Assembly: GCA_009746045.1 (NCBI GenBank)
Contig: RPFO01001794.1
Location: 64,001 to 91,555 of the forward strand
Reading direction: 5' to 3'
DNA: 27,555 nt
Origin: Mesostigma viride
Taxonomy: Eukaryota > Streptophyta > Mesostigmatophyceae > Mesostigmatales > Mesostigmataceae
Below, one piece after another: positions 1 to 7,974 of the stretch. The translations under genes were made by a program, and so were the position numbers. The first letter of the stretch is position 1, and each line of letters begins with the position of its first letter. The notes under the pieces were generated by a model. The model was given only the letters and a program-made list of their open reading frames with translations. It ran no database searches and was not told the origin of the DNA.

Positions 1-857
1 CATGCCTGGTTCTCTAGCATAAGACGCTTGTTGTTTGCCGCGAACTCGGGGCCGCGGTACTCGCGAGCCTCCTCGTAGTGGCCCAACTGTTCCAGCCCCG
101 GTGCCAACATCTCCACTATGGAGAGGGCCGACTTCTCGGGGTCGCCACCCTTAGACACCATGGCCTTGTGCTGCTCGTGAAAGAATATCGACAGACCACA
201 CATGCCGTCCGTGAACGTGTCGCGAGTGGCCTGACTCTTCTTCGTGAGCCCTTGGTCCTTGCGGTAGTCTGCTGTGTGCTCGTACCCCGTTGCCAGCTTG
301 TTGGAACTGTTGTTGACGGCGGCGTACACTCGAGCGGGCACCGGCTTGGCGCTGCTCTCCTTGATGGCGCGCATGTCCAGCTTGGTTTTCTCGCAGCTCT
401 TGATGCGAGGGGCCTCCAACACTTGCTGGCGAGGGAGAGGCACGAACTCCTCGCCGGTCCTGTCGCGGTACCGGTTGTGCAGGTCCTGGATGAGCGCCGG
501 GTCGGCGTCGAGGTACTTCTCCAGCAGCACTGCCATGTGGTGGCGGAAGGCGGCGGCCTTCTTGCATGGCAGTATCTGAATTATCCTTATGGCACCTCGT
601 CGGTCTGTGACTGGGGTCTCTCGCTGACCGGCACCGGGAAACTTGAAGTTGTCCAGATTCTGGACAACCTCATCCTCCTTCCAATCCTTTGCCAAATCGC
701 CAAATACTTGCCTGGGGTTCTTCATGCCCGTTGACGAGATGAGGTCAAACACGGATATTTTGCCATCTGGCGTCACTCTGATCTTGCCAGCAAAGGGGTC
801 CTCCCCCGGCACATCGCGCGAAGGCTGCAGATACCTCACAAGTGCTTGGGACGCCAT
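1..857 (-). CDS. KilA-N/BRO-like N-terminal domain protein, partial (runs off left edge)
   Basis: An open minus-strand frame begins at the ATG at 857 and stays open to base 1, giving 285 codons with no stop, so the C-terminus is outside the window. Residues about 25-105 look like the KilA-N/BRO-N-type domain common in giant viruses of algae: a 'DGKISVFDLI' start, a central 'FKFPGAGQRETPV' segment, then 'RIIQILPCKKAAAFRHHM' and a tyrosine-containing helix. In that family the domain is a putative DNA-binding module. The rest (about 110-285) is hydrophilic and unrecognised. The next gene, at 984, is divergent, leaving a ~126 bp AT-rich shared upstream region. The family call is from remembered sequence pattern, not a search. 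The long uninterrupted frame makes the coding call strong. Confidence 0.72.
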   Translation of the reverse strand, partial: MASQALVRYLQPSRDVPGEDPFAGKIRVTPDGKISVFDLISSTGMKNPRQVFGDLAKDWKEDEVVQNLDNFKFPGAGQRETPVTDRRGAIRIIQILPCKKAAAFRHHMAVLLEKYLDADPALIQDLHNRYRDRTGEEFVPLPRQQVLEAPRIKSCEKTKLDMRAIKESSAKPVPARVYAAVNNSSNKLATGYEHTADYRKDQGLTKKSQATRDTFTDGMCGLSIFFHEQHKAMVSKGGDPEKSALSIVEMLAPGLEQLGHYEEAREYRGPEFAANNKRLMLENQA

Positions 858-983
858 GGCTGTTTACTTGTGGCGGAGAAATGTTATCCGCTGAGATAAG
901 CGCGCCATATGCTACCAGGTAATCACTGCAAATGATCCATCCGGCTTAGTAAACATATATTCCGCGAATATAAAAACACACGC

Positions 984-1412
984 ATGTATTATAACATGGC
1001 GGCAAAGAAAACGCGCACCCCACGACGCGCTCGTACGGTGCACCGCGCACACCGCTCCCGAGCCGCTGCGGTGCTGACGCCGGACATGGAGCATAATTAC
1101 CACGCGGCATCGGGGATCCTGTCGTATCGTTTCGGCGGGGCGTTGGAGGCATTGGCGAAGGGCAAGGTGTTGGCGAAGGGCGACGTCCCCTCTGCCCAGT
1201 ACAGAAGAGACCTACAGGAGGCCAACGTGATGGAGCGGAACCTGCAGCAGGCGTGGCTCGTGTCTATGGATAAACTGCGCCGACTGAGAGAACGAGGCGC
1301 GGGCATCCTTTACAGAGGGCCGGACGCCATTGTCGATTGGGTCATGAGAGCCGCCAAGACCGTCGTCATGCCTGGTAGGCGGGGACTCGCGGGTAAGCGT
1401 AACCGTTTTTGA
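984..1412 (+). CDS. small basic protein, unknown function
   Basis: This is a 142-codon frame. A second in-frame ATG at 996 (MAAKKTRTPRR) is an equally good start and would give 138 residues. The first 30 residues are strongly basic (KKTRTPRRARTVHRAHRSR), which suggests nucleic-acid binding. The middle is helical and charged, and the C-terminus is again basic (PGRRGLAGKRNRF). Upstream, 945-980 is AT-rich (ATATATTCCGCGAATATAAA), like the short promoters of the other genes in this block. The stop is followed at once by TTAAAAAATA. I do not recognise a family. A virion-packaged basic protein is a guess from composition only. Confidence 0.6.
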   Translation: MYYNMAAKKTRTPRRARTVHRAHRSRAAAVLTPDMEHNYHAASGILSYRFGGALEALAKGKVLAKGDVPSAQYRRDLQEANVMERNLQQAWLVSMDKLRRLRERGAGILYRGPDAIVDWVMRAAKTVVMPGRRGLAGKRNRF

Positions 1413-1449
1413 TTAAAAAATATCGGTGAGTTGTATACGCGATATACGG

Positions 1450-1743
1450 ATGCCGGTCGGGAGCAAAGCTGACGTCATGAAGGGCAGGGCGACCAGGACG
1501 AGCGGAGGGCTCACGAGCGACAAACTGGTGCGGAGGAAGGACGGCCGGGTCGTTTCAAAGGCAAAGAGCAAGATAGGGGCGCAGAACCCGTGGGCCAAGT
1601 TCGTGAAGAAGGTGCACGTGGAGACCGGTGGCTCGCTGAGTGACGCGATGGTGGAGGCCAAGAGACGGGTGGACGGCTTGTTGAAGGCAAACGGCCTCGC
1701 AAACACCCCCGAGAACCGGCGCGATGTCATTTCCGGTCTCTAA
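1450..1743 (+). CDS. small basic protein of giant-virus type, unknown function
   Basis: The frame has 97 residues starting at the ATG at 1450; a GTG lies upstream at 1426, but ATG is preferred. It is lysine/arginine rich, with a segment 'RKDGRVVSKAKSKIGAQNPWAKFVKKV' (about residues 28-54) followed by an amphipathic helix. Short proteins with a 'DG-VVSKxKSxxGxxNPWxKxVxxA' pattern recur in nucleocytoplasmic large DNA viruses, so I read this as one of them; that is recall, not a search result. It lies only 37 nt downstream of the previous same-strand gene, consistent with compact viral packing. Its role could be DNA binding or structural. Confidence 0.55.
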   Translation: MPVGSKADVMKGRATRTSGGLTSDKLVRRKDGRVVSKAKSKIGAQNPWAKFVKKVHVETGGSLSDAMVEAKRRVDGLLKANGLANTPENRRDVISGL

Positions 1744-1890
1744 TCCGGTCCTCTTCTTCTTGGCCTCCCGCGGCTGTCTGGGTCTGGGCCTGGGGCGCGG
1801 CCGCGGCACAGGCATCGGCACGGGCAACGGGATGGGGATGGGGATGGGGATGGGGCGCGGCGCGGGGACAGGCTTGAAAGTGGTGTGCAT
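1744..1890 (-). CDS. possible proline-rich small ORF (low-complexity)
   Basis: A minus frame starts at 1890 with 'MHTTFKPVPAPRP' and runs through alternating proline pairs (PIPIPIPLPVPMPVPRPRPRP) to a basic 'REAKKKRTG' segment. It then continues antisense over the neighbouring plus gene as far as 1555. Only the part outside that gene is listed. The pattern comes from a GGGGAT/GGGCAC-like low-complexity stretch at about 1780-1860, so it may simply be a simple repeat read in a lucky frame. Proline-pair proteins do occur in algal viruses, which is why it is kept at low confidence. Confidence 0.2.
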
Positions 1891-2028
1891 CCTTTGTCCT
1901 TTGTAGTGTGCTTTGATTTGTTGTTGTACCCGGGCGCACGGTAACGATTATAAGATGCAACAAGTGATTTGAACTATGTGAATGAGTGTTTTCATTTATT
2001 AACTGTTTTTTTTGCTCCCATACATAAT

Positions 2029-2211
2029 AAAAAAAAGTGCGGAGGTCGCACAAAACATCTTGGGAGATGCAATAACCCCGTAGTCAGAGGGAGGTGCCAC
2101 TTGCATAAAGGGGGCACTGCACACACCGCCAGACAGGGTGTGAAGTACAAGTGGTCGTTTCTTAAGAAAGTCCCTGAATACACGTCTACGCAAAGGGCTC
2201 GGGGCACGTGA
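2029..2211 (+). pseudogene. C/H zinc-motif fragment without a start codon
   Basis: This frame encodes a compact zinc-ligand pattern, 'CGGRTKHLGRCNNPVVRGRC' then 'HLHKGG', spaced C-x10-C-x8-C-x2-H. Similar 'C..TKxGxxCxNPVxxGxxCxxH' modules are known in phage, viral and plant proteins of unclear role. The frame is open upstream to about 1969 but has no in-frame ATG, and the motif begins right after an A8 run (2029-2036). Either the true start was lost by an indel there, a non-ATG start is used, or this is a fragment. It ends at TGA 2209-2211 and overlaps the convergent Rieske gene tail by 26 bp. Confidence 0.45.
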
Positions 2212-3220
2212 TGCCGTATACCTTCCTCATTCTGTCCCTGTACAGATTCACGAACGCGTCACTGGGGGTTAGGCGATTGCGCCACCACTCCTCTGCAACG
2301 ACGTTCGCTACGATGTCGTTGTCCTCTTGCAGCGGTAGAGCGTTGACCAGCCAGAACAAGAAGTCCCACGCTGGGGCCGTTAGGATGTTGCGAGACACTC
2401 GACAGGTGACGAGGGACTTGTTTGATTCGTAGGGCTGCACGCTGAACCACAGGACAAACACGGGCTTCTCGTGTCCTGATATCCTGAAACGCAGACTCGC
2501 AGTGTAGGGCAGGTGGAACTCGTTGTCCACTGATATGGTCATCGCGCCTTGTGCGGGCGCCGGAGAGGCCTTGCCAAATTCCGGCATGAGCCACAGGAGC
2601 GCGCGTCCAGCAACATCCGCGGACACGGGATAGCTATACACGGTCTTCCCCACGAGGGGGCTCGCGTGCCCGCCCTTCTCGGTCGTCACGTCAGTGCTCT
2701 TGGCGTCCACGATCTTCACCTTGTGAACGTGCTGGAGATGCACGTGGTCCAATAAGTTCTCCATGACGATCATGGGATGGGCCTGCATGCGCGTCGAGTA
2801 CGAGAACGTCCTGTATCCGTCGTCGGCAAACTCCGGCATGGTCGGCGGGGGCGACTCTCCATTGCCGATGCCGGCGTTCACCCAGACCAAGTCTGTGTCC
2901 TCCTTTGCGTCTAAATAGTTGTCGCCGTTGTTCTGCTTGCCCCAGTACATCCCGTGGTAGGGGCAACGGACGCAACCGTCCTCCACCTTGCAATTGTGCG
3001 ACAGGCGCGCCCCGCGGTGAGGGCACACGTTCCTCACGGCGAGCGTCTCGTCTCTCTGTCGATGATTGTACAGGAGGATCTCCTCATTGTATATCTTCGT
3101 CACCTTCGAATCGCGAGACTTGCGTCCCACGCACACCCACTTGTCTGGGTGCTCGTTGGACGCCTGGCACGGTCGATTATGTCTCGGCAGGGTGACACGA
3201 CCGTGAAGTGCATACGCCAT
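2186..3220 (-). CDS. Rieske [2Fe-2S] non-haem iron oxygenase (pheophorbide a oxygenase-like)
   Basis: A complete 344-residue protein starts at the ATG at 3220. The Rieske centre is visible at residues 66-89 as C66-x-H68-x17-C86-x2-H89 (CPHRG...CPYHG). The catalytic mononuclear iron site is visible at residues 155-166 as N155-x2-D158-x2-H161-x4-H166 (ENLLDHVHLQHVHK). Both metal sites are intact and their order is normal for the alpha subunit of Rieske oxygenases. Such enzymes use electrons from a ferredoxin or reductase to activate O2 for mono- or dioxygenation. By architecture it resembles the pheophorbide a oxygenase/Tic55-like group involved in chlorophyll breakdown, but the substrate cannot be read from sequence. 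No transit peptide or C-terminal membrane helix pair is obvious, and length is short for plant PAO. It shares a 216 bp divergent promoter region with the gene at 3437. In a virus-like island it would be an auxiliary metabolic gene. Confidence 0.9.
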   Translation of the reverse strand: MAYALHGRVTLPRHNRPCQASNEHPDKWVCVGRKSRDSKVTKIYNEEILLYNHRQRDETLAVRNVCPHRGARLSHNCKVEDGCVRCPYHGMYWGKQNNGDNYLDAKEDTDLVWVNAGIGNGESPPPTMPEFADDGYRTFSYSTRMQAHPMIVMENLLDHVHLQHVHKVKIVDAKSTDVTTEKGGHASPLVGKTVYSYPVSADVAGRALLWLMPEFGKASPAPAQGAMTISVDNEFHLPYTASLRFRISGHEKPVFVLWFSVQPYESNKSLVTCRVSRNILTAPAWDFLFWLVNALPLQEDNDIVANVVAEEWWRNRLTPSDAFVNLYRDRMRKVYGITCPEPFA

Positions 3221-3436
3221 CGCTCTTTAAACGCTGGTTGTCATTTGTTGTTTGGCCGAGGCGCGTGGAGGATGCTGGCCCTTGTCACGCTGTGACTGCT
3301 AGCACACCAGGCAGGTCGGTATTTTCGTTTATATACAAGCATCCAAGAGAAAAAAATGCAACAGCGCTTGTCACTCCCACACACTGTGGCGTCTACGTCC
3401 GCATCCGGATTGTGTGGACGTACTGTACCATAAGGA

Positions 3437-4362
3437 ATGAAGCAGTTTCGCGTGGCCGCGGACGTCAAGGACGTTAGGCTCAGTGTCAGGGCAGCATCCA
3501 CCATACCACTGGACTACTATGGCAAGGCCAGACGGGACACGCTGCGAAAGATAGCCCTCATGCAAGGACTGCGGCCGTTCAGGAGCGCCACACGCAGGGA
3601 GCTGGAGTGTGCCGTGTATTGCAACCAACAGGCCCTCCGCATCCAGAGGTGGGTGAGGCGGAAGGTGCTCCCTTACGCCCGTGCCAAGCGGACAATAGGC
3701 CACCACCTTGCGGTCCGTGTGTCCAACAAGGAGGATCCCATCACGATGGACACGCTGCCCTGTCGAGAGAGGGTGTTCAAGTTCGTGCGCCCCACGCGAC
3801 AGGTTGTCGGGTTTGACGCGGTGAGACTGGCGGAGTACATCATCGCGTCCGGACGGTTCGAGGACCCTGCGACAAGGTTTCCCTTTACGCCTGTGGATCT
3901 GTGGAGACTGGACAAGCAGGTGCGCAAGTTGGGATTCCAGCGCCACTCCACGCTCTACATTTACCAGCACCCCGAGGTGGTGCGAGCTATCCGCGACCAC
4001 GAATCCCTCGTGGTGGGACTGGACAGGATTGCCACTGACGTGGTCGAGAGCATGGTAGACATAGTGGGGGGGAGGCGGCCGATGCGGAGACGCTTTCCAT
4101 CGTCGCGCTGGATTACATGCCCCAATGGAGGACGTACGTGCGGCAGTTGCGCGTCTTAGACTCCCACGCGGGCACGACGGTGGCGGACACATGCATACAC
4201 AGGGTGAGAGTGGAGGCGGCAAGCGACAAGTCCCCAAATGCGATACGGAGACAGCGGCTGGGCTGGCTGGAGGCGTTCATGACGTACTACATGCTGGTGG
4301 ACAACGGGGTGGCACCGGGCTTCACCCCCGTCCACCCCAACGAAATGATTGCGGTGGATTGA
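3437..4362 (+). pseudogene. U-box-like protein split by a one-base frameshift
   Basis: The frame from ATG 3437 reads well to about 4065, then turns into low-quality sequence ending at 4159. The next frame continues sensibly from just after a G7 run (4066-4072) to a TGA at 4360-4362, so one missing G explains the break. The intact product would be about 308 residues. The N-terminal third is basic and helical, with an IQ-like 'NQQALRIQRWVRR' segment. Residues about 95-160 have a U-box/RING-like fold signature lacking cysteines: 'SNKEDPITMDTLP', 'VGFDAVRLAEYI', 'FEDPATRFPFTPVDLWRL'. This type of module, often an E3 ubiquitin ligase domain, recurs in giant viruses. Consensus error in the homopolymer is as likely as true inactivation. 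Confidence 0.65.
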
Positions 4363-4457
4363 TGCGCGGTATCGACAAATCCGGAAGTTGTCGCTTTTAG
4401 ATTACACTTAAAGTTTGTCAATAAAGGGTGGCAAGGTGCGCTCACACAGCGACACAT

Positions 4458-4907
4458 CTAGCGATTAAAATCTTCCACCTGGCGCGATATCCATCGCATG
4501 TAAACCACTCGAAGCAAATCTGCATTCAGGTGCCCCGACCACCCAGACTTTAACAAATCACAGGCAGTCTTGTGACACGCCCACGACTCTTCCTGACATG
4601 ATTTCGAGCAATACCTCGCCGTTTTGCATTTATTACACATTTTCATTTTCAATGCGACCTCTTCACAGTTTTTATTATTGCACACGTGATGCTTGTTGAA
4701 TGAAAAGTTATTCCTACCCAACTCTTTGTGCTCTGGTATAGCATCACCCACAAACATCGGGCCAAGTGGACGCCCTTGCTCCATGTTTATACTGTCTGGT
4801 ATGGCCCTACTTGCAAACATGTAGCCGGCCTTTTCTCCCCACGGGTAAAAGAATTGCAACACGCCAGGGCGCAACTCTACGATATCAAACTCGTTGTTTG
4901 AAGCCAT
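4458..4907 (-). CDS. MYND-type zinc finger protein
   Basis: A 149-residue protein starts at the ATG at 4907 (MASNNEF); an upstream in-frame ATG at 4925 is possible but would run into the divergent neighbour's leader. The MYND finger occupies residues 76-116: C76-x4-C81, C91-x2-C94, then Y99-C100-x3-C104, H112-x3-C116. MYND fingers mediate protein-protein contacts and are frequent in giant viruses and in algae. The first cysteine pair is spaced x4 rather than the usual x2, which is also seen in the MYND gene at 25523-26278. The N-terminal 70 residues are unrecognised, and the C-terminus is a short helical tail. The downstream gap to the convergent U-box-like gene is 95 bp. Confidence 0.85.
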   Translation of the reverse strand: MASNNEFDIVELRPGVLQFFYPWGEKAGYMFASRAIPDSINMEQGRPLGPMFVGDAIPEHKELGRNNFSFNKHHVCNNKNCEEVALKMKMCNKCKTARYCSKSCQEESWACHKTACDLLKSGWSGHLNADLLRVVYMRWISRQVEDFNR

Positions 4908-5003
4908 GATACGATGTGGCCGCATAATATCCCACCCGCAAACGCAGCAGGCAGACAGCGCGCGCTTCCACGCGAGTTCAAATCAGGACGCATAGTAGCA
5001 TTC

Positions 5004-5801
5004 ATGTCTACAAAACTGATCCCCATAGAGGTGGAGGAGGCGGACGATGGCGCGGGCGGCGGGGTCAGCGCCCCGGTGGTGCGCGGAGGTGTCATGGACA
5101 ATGTAGATATAGTGGATGACGATTACGGGGATTGGCCCGGTCCGATCGGTGCGGTCCCTCCTCGCTCCAAAAACAAGCATTCTCACAAGGACAAGGGGGG
5201 CAGTAAGGGCAGGGGGGGCGGCAAACACCAAGAGGACGCGTTCGACATGCTCGCGAACCCGAAGAAGACCAAGTCGGTGTTCGCGCCTCCTCCAATGCCA
5301 CCCCCTGTTCACGAGAGGGAATTCCAGTTTGACGAGTACGATGACTACGATCTGGGGGACGAGGGGGATGATATGCACTATGGCGAGGACGTGATCGACC
5401 ACGAGGCCATGCTGCCAAGGAAGAGCCCACAGGAGGTGCACGCAGAGAAGCTGGACATTCTGCACAAACTGCATCGGTACAAGGAGAAGGGGTTCAGCGT
5501 TCCCAGCTTTGACATGCGCACGGACATCGATGAGATGCGGTTCGAGTACGATAAGGTGTCCCGCTCCATAGAGACCAAGCATGCCATCAACACGATGCGA
5601 CAGATGCTGGTGGCCACCACGTCCGCCATGCAGTTCTTCAACAACCGGTACGACCCCATTGGCTTGCGATTGGATGGGTGGTCAGAGAGTATACTGGCAA
5701 ACGTCACGGATTACGATGGCGTGTTCGAGCGCTTGTACGACAAGCACCGCCACCGCGTGTCCATGCCCCCAGAAATGGAGCTCATGCTGATGCGCATCTA
5801 A
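5004..5801 (+). CDS. giant-virus conserved protein resembling DUF5767 family
   Basis: A 265-residue frame starts at ATG 5004 (MSTKLIPIEVEEADD); the frame is open further upstream but that part reads as leader over the divergent promoter. The N-terminal half is low complexity and acidic, with Gly/Lys/His-rich stretches and a proline run. Residues about 140-262 form the recognisable domain: 'EKLDILHKLHRYKEKGFSVP', 'MRTDIDEMRFEYDKV', 'QMLVATTSAMQFFNNRYDPI', then 'LRLDGWSESILANVTDYD' and 'FERLYDKHR'. This order, especially the hydrophobic helix followed by 'DGWSES', matches my memory of the DUF5767 family conserved across nucleocytoplasmic large DNA viruses. Function is unknown and a virion role is only a guess. 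It is the best single marker of viral ancestry here. A hairpin-forming palindrome begins 25 nt past the stop. Confidence 0.82.
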   Translation: MSTKLIPIEVEEADDGAGGGVSAPVVRGGVMDNVDIVDDDYGDWPGPIGAVPPRSKNKHSHKDKGGSKGRGGGKHQEDAFDMLANPKKTKSVFAPPPMPPPVHEREFQFDEYDDYDLGDEGDDMHYGEDVIDHEAMLPRKSPQEVHAEKLDILHKLHRYKEKGFSVPSFDMRTDIDEMRFEYDKVSRSIETKHAINTMRQMLVATTSAMQFFNNRYDPIGLRLDGWSESILANVTDYDGVFERLYDKHRHRVSMPPEMELMLMRI

Positions 5802-5826
5802 ACGGGGTGGGAAACCACGGGAGGGA

Positions 5827-5857
5827 GGTGTCAAACTTTGACACCCGGTGTCAAAGT
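5827..5857. terminator. triple overlapping palindrome at 3' end of the DUF5767-like gene
   Basis: A 9-nt element and its complement alternate three times: GGTGTCAAA (5827-5835), TTTGACACC (5837-5845), GGTGTCAAA (5847-5855). This gives two mutually exclusive hairpins, one with an 11-bp stem (5835-5845 with 5847-5857) and a one-base loop. It sits 25 nt after the stop at 5801. Giant viruses often place hairpins at transcript ends, so a 3'-end processing signal is plausible. A related half, TGTCAAACTTTGGCAC, recurs at 5924-5939. Confidence 0.5.
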
Positions 5858-6218
5858 CCGGCCTCTTCCTATTGGAAGATACTTATATACTGTCAACTTT
5901 ACATATTTTTTTGGCCCCTACGCTGTCAAACTTTGGCACAAACCCTAGGAAACCACCCTGGGGGCGTGTTGATTTGGGAATCTTTTGGAATCTTATGCTG
6001 GCCCCTGTCAGACCACCTGAATCGGGTGTGAGATGGGGGCCGAGCTGCATTTAGTACACTCTTATGCTGGCGTACCTGGCATGGATACAAACCTATTGCC
6101 CTTGGATATGTTATCCACTCTGCCAGCTGTCACCCCTTCACAAACCCGGGCCAGGGTGTGCCGGGACGCACAGGTGCTTAGGGGGTGCCACATCTGGCTC
6201 GCTGAGCGGACCCACCTT
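5858..6218. other. non-coding spacer, no gene seen
   Basis: No credible coding frame is seen on either strand. The stretch holds a second TGTCAAACTTTG half-element (5924-5935) and a short direct repeat, CTTATGCTGGC, near 5992 and 6060. It separates the DUF5767-like gene from the palindromic repeat element. Confidence 0.5.
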
Positions 6219-6763
6219 GGATAGCCTTCTACCGGGTACAAAAGAGAAGCCTATCCACCATCATCCGGCCAGCGGGCATTGCCACCGGTTGATGACACTT
6301 TGCAAAAAGAGAAGCCTATCCAAATTCACGCCCTGGGAATGCCTGCTCGGCCCCTGAATAAAATTGGCACACCTTCTCCCGGCATTCTCGACCATTGTTC
6401 GTGGATAGGCTTCTCTGGAGTGCCTTCTTTTTCGGCAACCCCTTCCAACAATATTCTCCCCAGGCCCCTACCCCCCCATGCCCCCTAGCCCCATACATGC
6501 ATGCATACATAAAGTCCTTAGTCCATATTATTCTTACTCTTATTGTCTAAAAAAGAAGACTACCAAAAGAAGCCTATCCAAATTGACACCCTGAGAACTT
6601 TGACTCGACCATCGAACAAATTTAAGAGGCCTTCTCCTGGCATTTTCGAGCAATGTTCGTGGATAGGCTTCTCCTTGGAAAAAATGCCATCAACAGGCCA
6701 CAACAGCTGGCCACTGGGTATAGGTGGATAGCCTTCTGTCCGGGACCAGATAGAAGCCTATCC
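6219..6763. repeat. ~545 bp mirror-arranged repeat element with AGAAGCCTATCC units
   Basis: The 12-mer AGAAGCCTATCC or its complement-like forms (GGATAGGCTTC, GGATAGCCTTCT) occur eight times in a symmetrical layout. There is a 38-bp hairpin (6219-6256), a 54-bp spacer, a 103-bp unit with 11-bp inverted ends (6311-6413), a 155-bp core, a second 103-bp unit (6569-6671), another 54-bp spacer and another 38-bp hairpin (6726-6763). The two 103-bp units are direct copies. The two 54-bp spacers look like inverted, diverged copies of each other (shared CATCAAC and GCTGGCC blocks). No coding sequence is seen. A non-autonomous MITE-like element or a viral repeat region are the readings I favour. Confidence 0.7.
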
Positions 6764-6780
6764 AAGCCCTCCCGCGGTTC

Positions 6781-7286
6781 TCAGCACCTGGCAAAGCCCC
6801 AGCTGAAGAACTTCTTGGCCTTGCACCGGGCGCTCTTCTTGTCCTTGAACGCCTGCATCAGTGCCCCGCCCGGGGTGTGCCCCACCACGAACTTGGTGAC
6901 CTTGGCGCCCGCCTTGCTGACCTTGTCGCCCACCGGGTTGGGCAGCAGGCCGAAGCCACCCAGGGCGGCGCCCAGCGCGGACACGGGGTTCACCATGTCC
7001 ACGGCCATGGCACCCACGCTGCTGACCACGTGGGCGGGGCTCTTGGTCTCTATCCCCATCGCGTCGAGGATGGGAGTGCCCTTGGCCTTCTCGCCCGTCT
7101 TGGGGGGTCTACCACGGGCGGGGCTGACGCGGGGGCCGCGGCGGTGCTATCCGGGCTAGGGTTGGGAGTGGAGCTGACGGCTACCTCCTCTACCACGGCT
7201 ACCGAGGCGGACGCGGGCACGGACGCGGAGAAACGCAGCATCACGGTGACAAACAGCAGGATTACCAGAAACAAGAGCAGGAACAT
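6781..7286 (-). pseudogene. small single-pass membrane protein split by a one-base frameshift
   Basis: The minus frame from ATG 7286 begins with a strong hydrophobic segment (LLLFLVILLFVTVML, residues 3-17), a signal-anchor, then an Ala/Pro/Ser-rich linker. It loses sense just after a homopolymer (G6 on the plus strand, 7102-7107) and ends at 7050. In the next frame coding continues through 'PILDAMGIETKSP' and a Gly/Ala-rich membrane-like stretch (ALGAALGGFGLLPNPVG) to a basic cysteine-containing tail ending at 6781. One missing base restores about 168 codons. The family is unknown; small membrane proteins of this type are common in giant virions. The gene follows the 7333 gene on the same strand after 46 bp containing TTAATAAACG just before the ATG. 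Confidence 0.6.
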
Positions 7287-7332
7287 AATTCGTTTATTAA
7301 CACACGGTGGGATAATAATAATAATCTATTCA

Positions 7333-7974
7333 TCAGCTGGCCAGGCCGCTGGGGCGAGTGGCGCGGGGGCTAGTGTGGCACCACTGGCAGCCAGCGAAAC
7401 AGTACTCGATCCCCTGCAGGCCCATGGCCAGGGACACGGCCACAGCGTGGTGCTCCGACTTGCTAGAGAAGCGCCCCAGGACGTTGCAGTCCATCCGGTT
7501 GAGCACGTTGCCGAATTCCCGCCACGTCATCTTGCTGTACTCCCCCAGCTCGGGCGTGTCCACCAGGCTGTCGGACAGGGGCTCCGGCTGGGAGTCGGGC
7601 AGGGTCTCCTTCTCAAACACACCCATCTTTGATGTCCATGAACTCTCCAGATGAGCCTTGCCAGGGGTCGTGAACAGAGACCTGGCAACCAAGGGGGTAT
7701 CCTGGGGGTATGGACGAAATACACTGCAGGCAGTGTCCTTTATGTCCCCTCTCTTTGTCCTCTTTTTGGGACGGATGACGGAAGGCAGCTGGAAAGGCAC
7801 TCCCCTTTTGGTATTGCTGCCAGCATCCATGGCACCAGGGGGGGAGACAGGAGGAGTGGGGGTGTGAGTCAAGGCATTCAGTTGCTCGCGAATACGGACG
7901 TAATCGTCCGCCGTAATCATGGCGTCGAGAGCCATGGCCTGCGATAAATGCTCGCTTTTCGCCTTGTCGGCCAT
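7333..7974 (-). CDS. unknown protein, orphan
   Basis: A 213-residue protein starts at the ATG at 7974 (MADKAKSEHLSQAM). The frame is open to 8079 with other ATGs, but composition upstream looks non-coding. There is an N-terminal helical segment, a Thr/Pro-rich linker (THTPTPPVSPPG), a basic 'RPKKRTKRG' patch resembling a nuclear signal at about residue 68, and a C-terminal half with aromatic residues and cysteines near the end (YCFAGCQWCH). No family is recognised. It is the last gene of the virus-like block before host-like non-coding DNA. The AT-rich spacer 7287-7332 separates it from the membrane-protein gene. Confidence 0.6.
   Translation of the reverse strand: MADKAKSEHLSQAMALDAMITADDYVRIREQLNALTHTPTPPVSPPGAMDAGSNTKRGVPFQLPSVIRPKKRTKRGDIKDTACSVFRPYPQDTPLVARSLFTTPGKAHLESSWTSKMGVFEKETLPDSQPEPLSDSLVDTPELGEYSKMTWREFGNVLNRMDCNVLGRFSSKSEHHAVAVSLAMGLQGIEYCFAGCQWCHTSPRATRPSGLAS

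Noticed and set aside
78-734. 218-codon plus-strand frame
   Set aside because: It is the shadow of the better minus-strand KilA-like frame, with unprotein-like Leu/Val/Arg/His composition.
4983-5582. 199-codon minus-strand frame
   Set aside because: Antisense to the DUF5767-like gene, and its composition is a mirror of that gene's codons.
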